Both the position numbers and the translations under genes were made by a program. The notes under the pieces were generated by a model, which ran no database searches, was not told where the DNA came from, and was given only the letters and a program-made list of their open reading frames with translations. From Leptidea sinapis (Eukaryota; Arthropoda; Insecta; Lepidoptera; Pieridae), in contig NC_066266.1 of NCBI RefSeq assembly GCF_905404315.1, positions 751,501-815,500 of the forward strand: DNA of 64,000 nucleotides. The letters are read 5' to 3'. Of this stretch, positions 12,411-27,400 are shown in pieces (the stretch's first letter is position 1; each line of letters begins with the position of its first letter).

Positions 12411-15400
12411 GTGAGCAGACAACGAGATTGAGCGGCGGTAACAGAGATAAGCGGCACTCATCTGACCATATATAATCGTATTATAGTCTGGGTCATAAGT
12501 CAAACAAAAATTACCTAAGACTATATGACGCTCTTTTAATTTAACTCTAAATAATTAAACTAAATTATTTAAAAAAACCAAAAGTAAATTACAAATACAA
12601 TGTAAATTGGCGTTTACTGTAAAAAAAAATAATTGTTAACAAGAAATAAAAAGGCTTATTATTATTATTATTATTATTATATTCTTATATGACGCTCGTC
12701 GCATGACAGGACGCGTTCGTCACCCTGAGGCCGAAGTAGCCTTACAAATACCTTGGTATAAAGATATACTTGAGAATAAACCAAGCATATGCAAAATGTT
12801 TATAAATAGACATTTTGCTTACGATTGGTTTATTCGGACGTATAACGTATCCCGTGTTTATTTGCAAGGCTGACATTCGGGTAACTTCAGAATTTTTTCA
12901 TATTGTTGGTTTATTATAAGGTATAAATTCATGCCAAGTTAAGTTGTAAGGCCGAAGATGTAGAAAATATCTGACTATTTAGATGATTAAATTTTTTCTG
13001 AGATAGCGTTAATTTTTTTTTTTTTTTTTTTTAGAATATTTATTTAAAATACAATATAGTTATAGCTTACAATATAATAACACACACTTAAACTTTAGGA
13101 AGCTTATCTGTGTGTGAAGCCGCTTAGAATTAAATTACATAATATTTAAAAAGAAAACAACAATTACTTTCAATTAATACAGTTATTACAAGATGTTAAC
13201 TTACAATTTTAAACAAAGTAGTATAGAAATCATTAAAATGCAAAACAAAAAATAATTATCAACTAAATGTTAGTAATTACAAATTAGTTGTCTACTTAGC
13301 TTACCGCAGATACAATTATATTAATGAAGGATTTTGTAAAAAGTACTTTTTTAACGATGACTTATATTTATTTTTATTTATATATAATTTTTGAATCTCT
13401 AAGGGAGTCTCGTTTAAGTATAGAGGAATGACGTAGTTGTTTGCTCTGGTGCCATATATATTTGTAGATTTAGGTAATTTAAATGACATAGTTGTTCCTG
13501 TAAATTGTCTTAGATGAGGCAGTCTTTGAATTTCTCGAAGGAATTTAGATTCATTTATATCTGACAATATACGGAATTTCACTTTATCAAAGACATTTAT
13601 AACCTTGCAATGTTTAAATAGTGCAAGATCCGTATTTTCTTTGTGTTTATAAAAATAATTTGGAACGATAGTTTTAAGAATTCTTTTTTGTAATTTGTAT
13701 ATATCCTCTAAATATGACTTGTACGTCCTTCCGTAACTGCTTAGTCCGTAGTTTATAACGGAATCCGCCAATGTAACTGTATAAACTAATATGACAAAAT
13801 AATTAACAGTAAATAACTGGATATTTAGATTGAGCTACACAACCCATAATTAATCCTTACTAGCGTATATAGCATTATATTGAAACAGCTAAAAGGGTTG
13901 CCATACGTAAATCCCATTTTAATAATAAGTTCTTTCGAGGCTACAAATGGTGAATCATTAAAAAAATGTTGAGTAGATATACGACGTGTGTTTTAATTTA
14001 AATTGCGAAAAAAAATGCTATACCTTTATTTAAAGTTAGTCACTTTCGACTTAATAAAAGGCCCTTGCGTTGTAACAATTTTGACAATTGTAGTACCGAT
14101 CGGTGGCAGATCACAGCCCTGGTTCGATGCGTCAGTTAAAGCAGCATCTGACTGCAAAAAACAGGCGTATCGAACTTCGGTTGCGGCGCTGGGCTCAAAG
14201 GATCCGAACTGCAAAGTTCTGAAGAGGAAATATAACCGTGCCTCCAGATTTTTAAGCGGCAAATCGCCTGTGCGAAATCGAAGCACGTCGTCAAAATTGG
14301 CGAGCAGCTTTCCAGTTACCCGACCGGAACACGCAAGTTCTGGTGGTTGTCGAAAGCTGCTCTTGGTAACTTCAACCAGTCGTCCATGCCGCCGTTGCAC
14401 ATGAAGAATGACACCCTGGCCCATACGGCAAAAGAGAAAGCCGATCTCCTGTGCACTCTTTTTGCCTCCAACTCGACTCTTGACGACAACGGAAAAACAC
14501 CGCCGACCATCCCGTGGTGTCAGAGCTCCATGCCTGAAGTACAGTTCAGACAGAAAACTGTTCGGCGAGCTCTGTTTTCTCTAATCGTGCTTAGAACGTG
14601 TGCCCCTGATCGACGCCGGTGCTAACGGTGCTAACAGGCACTCTTATTCAAAAGGCGCAGTCCCTGACTCATGGAAGTCAGCCCTTGTCCATCTGATCCA
14701 AAAAAAGGAGACAGTTCGGATCCGGCAAACTACAGGCCTATTGCTATTACCTCCCTGCTTTCCAAAATCATGGAGAGAATAATTAAACTCCAGCTTCCTC
14801 ACTGGGCGCAGCATACAGGTCGTTGTCGACGGTTATTGCTCGAATCCCAAGCCCGTGAACGCTGGAGTGCCCCAAGGCTGTGTGCTATCTCCCACGCTGT
14901 TTCTTCTGCATATCAATGATATGTTGGACACCTCCAATGCTATCTCCCACACTGTTTCTTCTGCATATCAATGATATGTTGGATGCCTCCAACATACATT
15001 GCTATGCAGACGACAGCACTGGTGATGCCGTATACCCGGGCCATGCAGGTCTCTCTCGGGAAATCGTCGACCAGTGCCGGGAAAAACTTGTGTCTTCTAT
15101 AGAGTCCTCTCTTGAGAAGGTAGCGGAATGGGGTAAATTGAACCTTGTCCATTTTAACCCCCAGAAGACTCAAGTTTGCGTGTTTACCACAAAATAAACC
15201 CCATTTGCCGTATCACCGCTCTTCGACAACACTTACCTTAAAGCTTCGCCTTGTATCGGAATACTGGGTCTCGAAATCTCGAGCGATTGCCAATTCCGTG
15301 GGCATCTGGAGGGCAAAGCTAAATTGGCTTCCAAGAAACTGGGCGTCATTAATAGAGCACGGCAATACTTCAAGCCGGCCCACATTCTAGCGCTCTACAA

Positions 15401-18400
15401 AGCGCAGGTCCGGCCACACATGGAGTATTGCTGTCATCTCTGGTCTAGTGCACCCCAGTATCAGCTCGATCCATTTGACCGCGGTAACGCAGAGCAGCTC
15501 GAATTATCGGGGACCCAGTGCTCTGTGAACGGCTGGATCACTTGGCGTTGCGTAGAGACGTCACTTCATTGTGTGTCTTCTACCGCATTTATCACGGGGA
15601 GTGTTCCGATGAGCTGTTTAACCTGATTCCTGCCGCTGAATCCCACCTTAGCAAGACACACCACAAGTTAAGATATCATCCCCACCATCTGGATGTGTGG
15701 TGGTTCTCCACAGTGCGGTTTTCAAGGACGATACGACATGGGTACCTTCCAAAAAAGCGCGTACACTTTCCTTAAAGGCCGGCAACGCTCTTGTGATTCC
15801 TCTGGTGTTGCAAGAGAATGTGGGCGGCGGTGATCACTTAAGACCAGGTGACCCGTACGCTCGTTTGTCCTCCTATTCAATAAAAAAAAAATAAACAATT
15901 ACACTCTTGACTCCTTAAGCATCATTTGTCCTTGACCACTCATGGTTGTTATACGCGAAACATGGAGATATTTTTTTTTATTATTATTAACTGCCATCAG
16001 TCGGTAACGACTATAATCAGTTCCGTAGAGTTTTGTTTGGGTTTTGGAGGCCATCGCCAGGTGACCCGTACGCTCGTTTGTCCTCCTATTTCATAAAAAA
16101 AAAAATTACACTCATGACTCCTTAAGCATCATTTGTCCTTGACCATGCATAATTGTTAAGTACGCGAAACATGGAGATAAAAAATAATGAGATTTTATGT
16201 TATCCTTTTAAAAGTTCTAATCTTCTTCAATATAATTTAGCATGTTCAATATTATAAAACTCAAATGATTATATTTGCAGGTGACAACCCTGTGTACGTG
16301 CAATCAGTAAAGGAACACGGCGCGGCTTGGCGGGCTGGTCTGCGAGCAGGTGACCGAATCCTGCGCGTCGACTCCATACCAGTACATCATCACACGCACC
16401 AACAAGTCGTCCAGATGATACGAGGTTCTTGAACTAATATTTCTTCATACGGTCACCGTGCGGTTTCTGATCAACTTGTTCCTAGTTCAGCTAAATTAAG
16501 AAAAATTCATTTATTTACGTGACAAAAATTACAGTTTTTAATGTCGACCTTATAAGCAACACTACGGAGAAGTTAAATTTTTATAATTTCTCCTTTTTGA
16601 ATCGACATTAACGGCCTTACAAATAAAATTGGCATAATAATATTTGTAAGGCCGTAAGGTTATAATTACAAATAAAGTTATACCTGAGATTATGCAAAAT
16701 GTTTACAAATCTTACTAATAGTCATTCTGCTAATGCTTGATTTATTCGCGAGTTTATTTGCAAGCCTGCTTGACATTTGGAAAATTTTAGAATTATCATT
16801 GTATTGTAAGTGTAGTATTTTGCATAGTATTGGTTAACTATTAACTTAATGCAAAGTTTATTTGTAAGACCGTTATAGTTTCAGCTTTTATTAAATTTTA
16901 AATGTGCAACAAAACGTTTCGACTTACTAGAACAATTTAAAAAAGTTATGAAATAATAAAAACCTCAAACATCAATTGAATGCACTGCATGCAGATGCAT
17001 CAATCTTATACACTCTGTGTAATAAAACTTTTTAAGGGATATGATTTCGGTAATTAATTAATAACACTGAATTTGTCCGAAGTAGTGTTAAATGGTAAAT
17101 ATTTAACTGCGACAGTGTTATTAATTAATTACCGAAATGAATACAATTATATAATATTATTATAAGTGACACTTATAAATTATAACTCACTCATATTGAT
17201 AGGGATTGGGATCATTTGATGTAAGTGTTTGATTGGGGTTTTCCTGTAACCGAACCGATTTCTGACATTTTTCTTTTTAAAAATTTGAAAACTTTAAAGC
17301 TAGGCCTATACAGGGTCCCACTTTAGGTTCTATTATGTTTAATGCGTATTTTTGGTGTTTCAGCGAATCCTTCAACGGTGCTCACAGTTCAACAGAACGC
17401 GTCCAGACATAAGACACCAATCACAGCTCCAGTGCCCGTCAATGTGAGTATATTTTGTGATACACAAACAGTACAGATGATGATCCATGATCTAGTAATC
17501 TGAAATAAAAAAATTGTACCTACAACAATTAATTATGATGTTCACTACTACATGAATTATGTATTTCGAAATAAAAGGTATCAAGCAGAATTTGAATATG
17601 CCGAAGCAACCTATATACCTACCATATATCGTTTCATTGAGGGCTGCCAATGCCTACCTTTTCGATAGTGAATGAAGATTCGCGGCGGCGAACTGCCCGT
17701 GGCCTTCAAAATGTGCCACGCGGATTGTCGCGTCTCCCACCGCTTCGCCGTTCCCACCGCACATTCCCATGGCCAGGTTGTAACGCCATAAATAAAATAC
17801 ACGCTGTTGATTGATATTTTTTTGATAATATAAAAATAACGGTGTAAAATCTATCTGTTTTTTAAAACTTCAATTTTAGTCACTAATAATTGTATGTTTT
17901 CAGCCTGAAAAACAGAGGCAGTTGGAAGTATCTAAAGCTCACACATTTCGCCTGATGTTGGATCAAGAACAGAAATTCATCAGGGAATTGAGAAGTGAGT
18001 ATTCTTTTCTTATCACTACATATTATAAAACAAAGCTCTCCACTGTGTCTGTCTGTCCGTTCGCGATAAACTCAAAAACTACTGCACCTATTGTTATGCT
18101 GTTTTTACCAATGCATAGCATGATTCTCGAAGAGGGCTGTATTACATAATTTGTTTAGTTTCAGTATATATTTTAGTGTACATTAACGTATTAACGTTAC
18201 AGTATATATTTTAGTGTAATTAAATATTTGTTAAAAAAAATTAGCCGCTTTCAACGAAGACGCTGTCTAAGCCCATTGAGATATAACAAAATAATGTTTG
18301 GTGTAATTGTGTATTATTTAATTCTACAAAAAAGTCCGCGATGACTTGTGTCTATCTCTTACGGACAACATACTGTATCATTTGTAATATTTTAAAAATT

Positions 18401-21400
18401 AGCAATTATTTATAAAAAATATAGGATATTAATATATGACGAGGAAAGAACCTCTGTATTGTTTATAAAAGGTGTGACGTCATTACTGTTGACATCACAA
18501 TTGCTATCTTGCTGAAGATCACTCATTGGTTCTTCTTAAGAAAACTACACGAGTAGGTATTTTATTACTTTCGTTTATTCAACGGACAGCGTTACGACGT
18601 CCCAGAGAGGTCCGTACCGTACGACAGCCCGAGCACGACTGACCCCATGTCGGAGATCTGAGGGTACTGCACTTCCTCTGTGCTGTTAGCAGCTCTGGCT
18701 TTCACAGCGAAGTAGGACGTGGGCCGTGGAGGCCGCAAAAACTACGCAACAACAGTCGCGGGGCGTCTCCTAAGGAGACTCGAACCTCAGACCGGCTGTG
18801 TGCTTGTGGGAAGACGGCCCGAGCACGACTGACTACAGTGTCGATCGTGCGGGCTGTATTTATAGGACCCGGCGCACGTGCTCGTGTTTTACATTCATGT
18901 TGTTTTTGCAATAATTTTACATCATAATGTAATATTTGAACTAATTTTAATTAAAATTAGTTAAACTAAATTATTCTCGTTTTTATAATAGGTGTGTTGT
19001 AGTATTTGCGCCGATATATATTATACCAGTTTATTACTACATATTATAAAATCATTAATTTCCTACTTATTATTCCCGAATACTTAGTACTTTTTTTTTC
19101 TATTGACAGAACAGCGTCTTTCGGGTCAGCTAGTGTTAGATACGAGATAGTTATAATAATATACAGTCCCACGGCTATGCCACATTGAGGAGAAGTACCT
19201 TAAATATGTAGATTTTAATTGTTGATTTTTGTAGACGCAAGGACGAATAGAATTGTTAATAATTACAAATAAGTAATTATAATCTGTTTGACAATAAATC
19301 AATATAACAGCAAATCATCCAAGAATATTTTTTTTTTATGTAAGAGGAGGACAAACGAGATCACCGGATGTTAAGTGATCACCGCTGCCCACATTCCCTT
19401 GAAACACCAAAAGAATCACAGGGGCGTTGCCAGCCTTCAAGGAAGGTAAACGTACGCATTTCTTTTGAAGGTACCCATGTACCGTACGTGTAACGTCCCG
19501 TAAACCGCACATACCCATGTGCGTACATGGGTCGCTCATTCCACACCGTGGCTGTATCTGGAAGAAAGTTCCTTGAAAACGGAGGAGCATGGATGGAGGT
19601 ACGCCACACAACTAGATGGTGGGGCTAATATCCTAATTTTGACGTGTCGTGCGAAGGTGGAAGCTGAAACAGCTCTTGGGTACACTCCCCGTGATGAATG
19701 ATATAGAAGAACGAAGCGATATATATAAATAAGCGACACAATGAATCTACAATATTATAAAAATATGTATTATGACTATATAATTTCAGGTGAACTACTA
19801 AAAGTTCCGGATGTCAGGAAGCAAGCCCAGCTTGAGTCTGCTGAGCAACGGTGCTTGATACTGCAACAGCAAATCGATACCATCATAGTTTCACAGGTAC
19901 AGTATCCATAATAAACTCACCTAGTTTTTCCACATGCTCAAAATTTGGGGTTTACATTTATTACTCAAAGCCAAAAACTATGCCAACCCTGCTTAAATAT
20001 TAGTCAAGCTCGTTATATTTAATGAATGTGTGTTTACCCTACGTAAAGAGTTGTTAATAATTTAATAGTAACCGGCCAGCGCGAGCGTTGCGAAGTAGGA
20101 ATTATTGTGTGGCGCTAATAGGAATATTATAAACATTTATCAACTTTAGTCCGTTTTCTATTTTATTATTTATATTATTCAATTGTAATACAGCTATATA
20201 ACTCGTAAAGCTATTTTTATGTTTTAATCAATCTTGCACGCCTTTCTAATTTCGTGTTTTCAATGACGCTCTATACATATAGACAATTCACGTCATACAA
20301 ACCAAAGCCCAAATATGGCACATGCCAATAATGACACTATATTAAGCTTCCACTGCTATGCGTTTACTTTTGCGTTTACTCCAGTTGTTTAAAATATTAC
20401 TAGTCAATAGGCAGCAATGTAAATATTTTGCAGTATAAGCTGCGTATGTTGAATTTAGAACATGATTTGGACAGTGACATCAGTGGAGTAGCAATTTTTT
20501 TTTATTCTGACGAAAAAGAGGGTTGCTATAAGTTTAAAGTTTGTCAGTCTTTCCCCATTTTCTGATCAAGATCTATTCAGTCGTAGGTTTTCTACGTATT
20601 TTTATCAAAAATCACACTCATTATAAAGGCGAATGTTTGTATTTTTATTTATGTGTATATTTGTTACCCCTTAATGCTTTAACAAAATGGATTTAGATCT
20701 AATAAGTTACGGTAACCTATAATGAGAGATACAAACACTCAAATATAATATTTTTATCTACGTAAAATAATTCAGTAAACTGGTTATTAAAATGTTAAGT
20801 TCCTTGAAATAAATTTTAATCTATACTAATATTATAAAGCTGCAGTGTTTGTTTGTTTGTTTGAACGCGCTAATCTCTGGTACTACTGGTCCGATTTGAA
20901 TGATTCTTTCAGTGTTGGGTAGTCCATTTACCGAGGAAGGCTATAGGCTATGTTTTTTTTTTCAAAATTAGGGATCCGTAATAAAATTGCTATTTAGTAA
21001 CACAAGGTGTAAAATCGAAAACCTATTTTTGCGTGCGCTGCAAAAACTATTGACAATAGAACAAAATGATGTACAGGCTATAATATAGGCAATATTTTAT
21101 TACTTATAAAACTATCACGTGAATTATACTTTATATGGCAAAACAACGTTTGCCGGGTCAGCTAGTTGTTAATATATGTCTTTTAGACTTAGACATATTT
21201 TCCAGGGTATCTTTTTTGTATAAGTATGTACGCGGGCATCAAATTATCTTTGTATGACAGCTTTTGTCAAATTATAAATGTGGCTAAATTAGACTTTTGT
21301 TGTCAATTTGACTATATTGACTTTCGAAAGAGATTTCAATACTTTTAATGTTAATAAAGTTGTATCATAATTTTTGAGCATGAATTTTTAAACGCCTAAA

Positions 21401-24400
21401 TTCTTTAGGAAATGATTTGAGCAAATGACACTCGACTTATTTGGTTTGTAAAATTCTTCACTACTCCCTTGGCTCCTTCTCTTTCATTATCCTCTGTACG
21501 GAAAAGCTGAAAATGATTAGCTCTTACAGATTTACAGCATAAATAAGTATCAATTATCACTAAAGGTAAAGCATGTTATACTTCTGTGATATCGTGTAAA
21601 TAGCACTTATTTGTTGTTAATTCGTTGTTCACGTTCTTGTAAGCCGTTCACATTTACCGGCAGTGACTTTCTGTACACAAAATACAATATTGCTAATCAT
21701 TGTTCACTGGGCCTTTTATGAAGAGCGCCTCTATAGTTTTCCTTTCTGACTGTGTGCTCATCGCGTCTTTACATCTGTCTCATTTTGACAAGTGGGAGAG
21801 AAATGGATGTGAATACTAGTTAATAATTGTACCATATTTAATGAAAAAATATTAGTATAAGTTTCACTAATTTATTTAAGCTTTTTCCAGACCTTCTTAT
21901 ATAAATAAAATTATCTTACCGGTGATTAGTCACACGATTTTTTTTGCGTTATCAACGTATTATTTGAGCACTTTTTTATTGCACACTTAGCCCTGGTGAT
22001 TGACACACAGTTGATACACGAGTGAGGAGAAAAGTGTGCTTACATTGTCTTTAAACACACTTTTTCCGTTCCGCTTTCAGACTGCGAATGATATGTCCAT
22101 ATGTACATAGAACGTCATTGCGTATTTTATATAATTTTATTTCGTTTGTTTTGCAATGGCTACTATGTTGCTGCTAACGTTTTTCTTTCACCGTCATATG
22201 CACCTTACAATAAGAAAATACATTTGTTTTTAATTTAACATGAACAATTAAAATTGAATTACAATTCAAATATTTACATCCCCCAATAAAATATTTACTA
22301 ACTCGACTTAAACAAGAAGTTGGAATAAGTCCCTTTAACGAAGTGTTATAATATAAATGATATTAATGAAAATGAATTTAAGAATTTTAGTTTTAGTTAC
22401 TTCTCGCAATTGCAATTGTGCAATTTTGAATTTTCCAATTTTTTTTCTTTAATGTAATAATGTTTTCGACACCAAAGTTTTATTATTTTGGATGGTTTTG
22501 ATAACAAGATAATCCTTTCTAAGACAGCCGTTGCAGTATTTAATAGTTACTGATACACTTACATCTTATTAATGTTTAATCTCTTATTATTTAATTATGC
22601 TACAACTTAAAGTACATCTCTCACTTAGGAACAATTGAAATTATAAAACGTAAAATCAAGTGGCTAGAATATTTTCTAATTAAAACAGTAGACTATTAGC
22701 TTGGTGCTACTTTTTTGCCATAGTTTTCTATCGTAATATTATGTTTTATTTTAGCAGCTACTTGTGGGAATTTGATATTGAACAAAATTCTTTATTATTG
22801 TAGTAGTGCAGTATAGAATTAAATCATTTAATATTCAACTCGTGCATGAAAGATGTACGTACCTATGCAATTAATTTTCTGAATGTTTGTTATAATTCAT
22901 TACTTTGTTCGCATTAGACATTATAAGGCATTATTAATTTTAATAGTGTGTATGCAAACAAAATACTCAATACGGGTATAGCAAATGTTGTTCTGATTAA
23001 TATTCTCTGCCAGCTATTCAGTTCAATACCAAATTCTGGCTTCATCACACAATCACTTAGATACCACTAACTTTATAGCCCGACGTTGTCCAACCGGCGA
23101 CACCTCGCCTCACACGCTCCAAGGACACGAACGACAAAGCGAACCCACCCACCGGCTTCCTGAGCGGTCTGCCTCGATCACTGAGCAATCTCACAGGCCA
23201 AAGTCTCAGAAACCTGCGCCAAGCGAGGCAGAAGATGCATCAAGAGAACCAACCGCCCCTGTTGAGGCAAAATTCTGATGACAGACGACTGAATAACACA
23301 GTACCGATAGTACCAACGACGTGCTTAGATAACTCCCCGCCCCCACTGCCACCCAGGTCCATTGAGAGGCCGAGGAATCCTCTGAGTCCAACCTTCACAA
23401 TCAACCCACTATCCCAGCCGAAGCCGTCAGTCAGTCAACACCATTATAAAGGCAGACATCCATTCAATTCATCCGTGTACAGAGAGGAGTTTAGGAAGTC
23501 TTCACATTCACTGGATGGGGAGCTGGATGGACCGCAGCCAAACTCAATAGCTATGCAAATGAGCTACCCTTTGGTCAATATGCCACCACCACCTCTGCAG
23601 GTAATTTCTTCTGAGATTTCTTGGTTTTATAGCCTAAAGTCAGTACAGTATAATTCTATGAATTCTTATTAATTTTTCTGAAAATACAAACTGTATCTAT
23701 TTTTCACTTTGCATAATATATATAAAGTATACAAAACATTACACATTATATGTCTTCTGGTTGAGCATTCTCACATATAGCTAACAATTTATTGATTTAT
23801 TTCCCATATAATAAATCAGATATTGTACCAATGTAATTGTCTTGCACACATAACATCCTAGCAATATTAACCAAGAAATCTGAGATAAAACATATTAATA
23901 TGTTCATCCACTGTTAGTATTTCACTTCATCAATTCATTACACCGCTATGCTTTTTCTTAAATAATTTGTGTTCGTTTTTCTGTTTAGTAACTTAACAAA
24001 TGTTAATGATGAATGAATCAATCTTATATAATATCTTAAATGTTAACTTAAATAAATAATGTAAACTGAAGCTGTTTGTGTGAATGAGACTGTTGTCTTC
24101 GTTTACATTGTTTACATTCCCTTTCTAGCTATTTTTAAACTGTATATGATGTATTTATTTATATAACATGTGTATATATTTCAAACAGACAATCTTCAGA
24201 TATATCATCAGTAAATCAGTGATTATATCTTACAAGACCAACAATTCTAGGCGTGTATTAGTATTCTATCGATTCTTGAGTAATTCTGTTAATTTAGTAA
24301 GTGTTTAATGTTTAGTATAAGTTCAAATGCGTTAAGAACTGATGGAACTAGCAAGAAATAATTTAATCCCCCCACTACAGTAGAGTACCACTCGGGAAAA

Positions 24401-27400
24401 CCCACCAATCCGATTAATTGCATGCACATTTCACGACCCATATGGCCCAGTGGTTAGTGACCTTGCCTACTGAGCTGGAGGTCCCGGGTTCGAATTCCGG
24501 TAGGTGCAAACATTTATAAAATGAATATGGATGTTTATTTTTATTCATTCCATTAAGGTATTATAATGTTTACTTAATACATGACTCATTGGCCAACCTC
24601 GCTAATCATATGTGAGTATCCACTCAAAAGTTAGATATTATATATAATAAAGGCAACTCTCAGTTTTTGGGCATGTTTTATGCTCCACAGTGAGTAGAGT
24701 TAATAAGGAAGTAGCATAGGTAGTTTGGCTGAGCGTAGTATTGCCAGAACGGTATCGCTTTATTTGCGAATACTTCTTCATACTGCTCAGGGTTCTCTGA
24801 AACATGTCTGAGGACCTCATCCACATTTTTCGCCTTAAGTATAATTCTTCCTGTGATGAGCATAACATATTATGTAACATTTATGTATGTTTTAGTAGGT
24901 ATATTGTATTATATATATCATTGTCTTGTACAGGTTATGTCTATATTGGGGCAGGATAATTTGTATATAATAAAACAAAGACTGTTCGGTGGCACTACTC
25001 GTATAATGACCCTGTGGTACCTTCTGTATAGCTGGTGTGATTTTCACGAAAATATGGTACCGTATTAAGTCCGATAAATGTGTTAAAGTGTTCAATAATA
25101 CTGCGGTAATACTTTCAGACTGACAGCTGCAGGAATAGTGCGCCGCCGATGCACGTGCGGAGTCAATCCTCGCCGGAACATCTGGACAACGAACTAGCGA
25201 GGTGTAAGTACACGGGTCGCGATGGCTATTCTTTTTTTTATAAAAAAAGGGATGAGACAAACATGACGTTCAGCTGATGGAAATTGATAATCTGCCCATT
25301 ACAATATAGTGCCGCTCAGGATTCTTGGAAAACCCAAATCATCAATTAACATGCATACTAGTAGTGTGTGTCGTGACCACAATGCGGCCTCGCCAATGAC
25401 ATCGCGATTCAAGTTTGCCCTTCGATTATACGTAGTGAAGTTAATTGGCGCAACCAACACACATTAGTGGCTCACGGCAGCATTCACAAATTGTAATAGT
25501 GACCTGACATATCGAGTAGCTAGTAATTTATATATTTTCTGGAATGGACTTGGAAATTTTAGCATTATTTTGAAAACTTTCTTTGAAATAAATCAAAATT
25601 TCTGTACTGACCAGATACAGGCGAGCAGCGGCCGGCAAAACTTGTATGAAATTCCATTTCTGTTGTGGTTTAGCCGCATAATAAATTAATTGTATATTTG
25701 TGTTGGATACAACTATATGTATAGACTACAATGTACTAGCGTATAGATAAACAAACTGTGCACAAGACAAGAACGAACATCTCTATCGGAGATCCAGCGA
25801 GATAGAAAACGAAACGATTCTATTGGTTCTGTTTTGATTATTTTGATTGATAAGTCGTAAATAGTCAGCCACGCTTGGTATTAGCTTCTTAGTATTTTTA
25901 ATATTAAAACTAGCTTACTACAAGGTAATTACACACGGATCAAAAGTGGTCGCACATTATTGGGCTGCCATATCGTCTATACACTGGTAATAAGAATCTA
26001 TTGACTATATGTATGTTTTATCTTTCTCGGCAGCGAGCGGTGTGATAGAGAAGGAGGCATGGATTCGGGGAACCCCTCCCCCCGGCACTCCACCGCCCCC
26101 TTACCCCAACAACAATGCACAGGTAATTTATATTTTATATATTGTTGTATGTTAATGTATTGAAATTTGTAAAATGAATGCGCATTGAATCACCACATTA
26201 CATTAATAATTAATAATCATTTACGGGATGTCCGTCGTGATCAATGATTCTTGTTTACAAATCGAGAACTGGATATTGATGTTTTGAATTCCAAAACTAC
26301 GCGCTGAGAACATACTCCCAACTAAAGAATGTGACCTTGACCCCACACGCGGGCCTCTCGCTTGTTTGACTCGTCTTACACAAACGAGCCTGCTTTTGTT
26401 GTTTTTATCTCTTTATTTTCTCTGAAAATTAAAATACTTTTATAATGCATAATAATACCTTTATAATAATTAAAATAATGAATACATACTACGCTGTTTT
26501 TTATGTTATTGAGGAACGAGACGAGTAGGACGTTCAGCTGATGGTAATTGATACGCCCATGATAATGCAATGCCGCTCAGGATTCTTGAATAACACGAAA
26601 ATTCTGAGCGGCACTACAATTGCGTTCGCACCTTGAGACATGAGATATTAAGTCTCATTTGCCTGTAATTTTACTTGCTACTTCGCCCATCTGACAGAAA
26701 CACTGTAATGCTTACACATTATAATCTATCTGGCATCCTGTGCAAAGGAGCCTCCCACTGGTACTCAATAATTCTAGAAATTGATTTTACTTGTGTTGTG
26801 TTGTGCACACATAGGTAGAATTCATAATACAATGATGCTGAATAATTATTAAACTTTTAGTTTATAATAATTAGAAGCAAACAATAAGTCAGTTGTTGAG
26901 AAATTTGAAACGTAAACATCAAACGGATTGTAAATAAATATTGTACTATATATATATAATAGATTTGTATTAGTCAGGGATTCCATTTGTGTCTCATACA
27001 ACGAAAAAACACCGCCGACCATCCCTTGGTGTCAGAGCTCTATGCTTGAAATACATTTCAGTCAGAAAACTGTTAGGCGAGCTCTGTTTTCGTTGGACGT
27101 CAGGAAGTCGAGCGGGATGGATAGAATTTCTCCAATCGTGCTCAGAATGTGTGCCCCTGAGTTGACGCCGGTGCTAACGCGTTTATTCCGGCACTCTTAT
27201 TCAAAAGGCGTAGTCTCTGACTCATGCAAGTCAGCCCTTGTCATTCAATCCGAAAAAGGAGACAGTTCGGATCTGGCAAACTACAGGCCTATTGCTATTA
27301 CCTCCCTGCTCTCCAAAATCATGGAGAGCATAATTAACCGCCAGCTGTTGCTATACCTAGAAGGTCACCAGTTGATCAACGACCGACAGTAGGGCTTTCG

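Larger units (their letters stand above)
18010..19133 (+). mobile_element. Helitron-like element with an inserted GC-rich block
   Basis: It starts with catattataaaacaaagctc and tctgtctgtccgttcgcgat and ends tttcgggtcagctag, the CTAG 3' end of lepidopteran Helitrons, followed by T. No Rep/helicase coding was seen, so it is non-autonomous. The middle carries an unrelated block (18473-18985). Confidence 0.55.

Noticed and set aside
12287..12475. Continuous ORF through PDZ exon a
   Set aside because: It reads through the acceptor and donor. Only 12308-12410 has domain character and correct splice signals.
24432..24535. Functional tRNA gene
   Set aside because: A and B boxes are present, but the anticodon and acceptor stems do not pair well. 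It is a SINE head.
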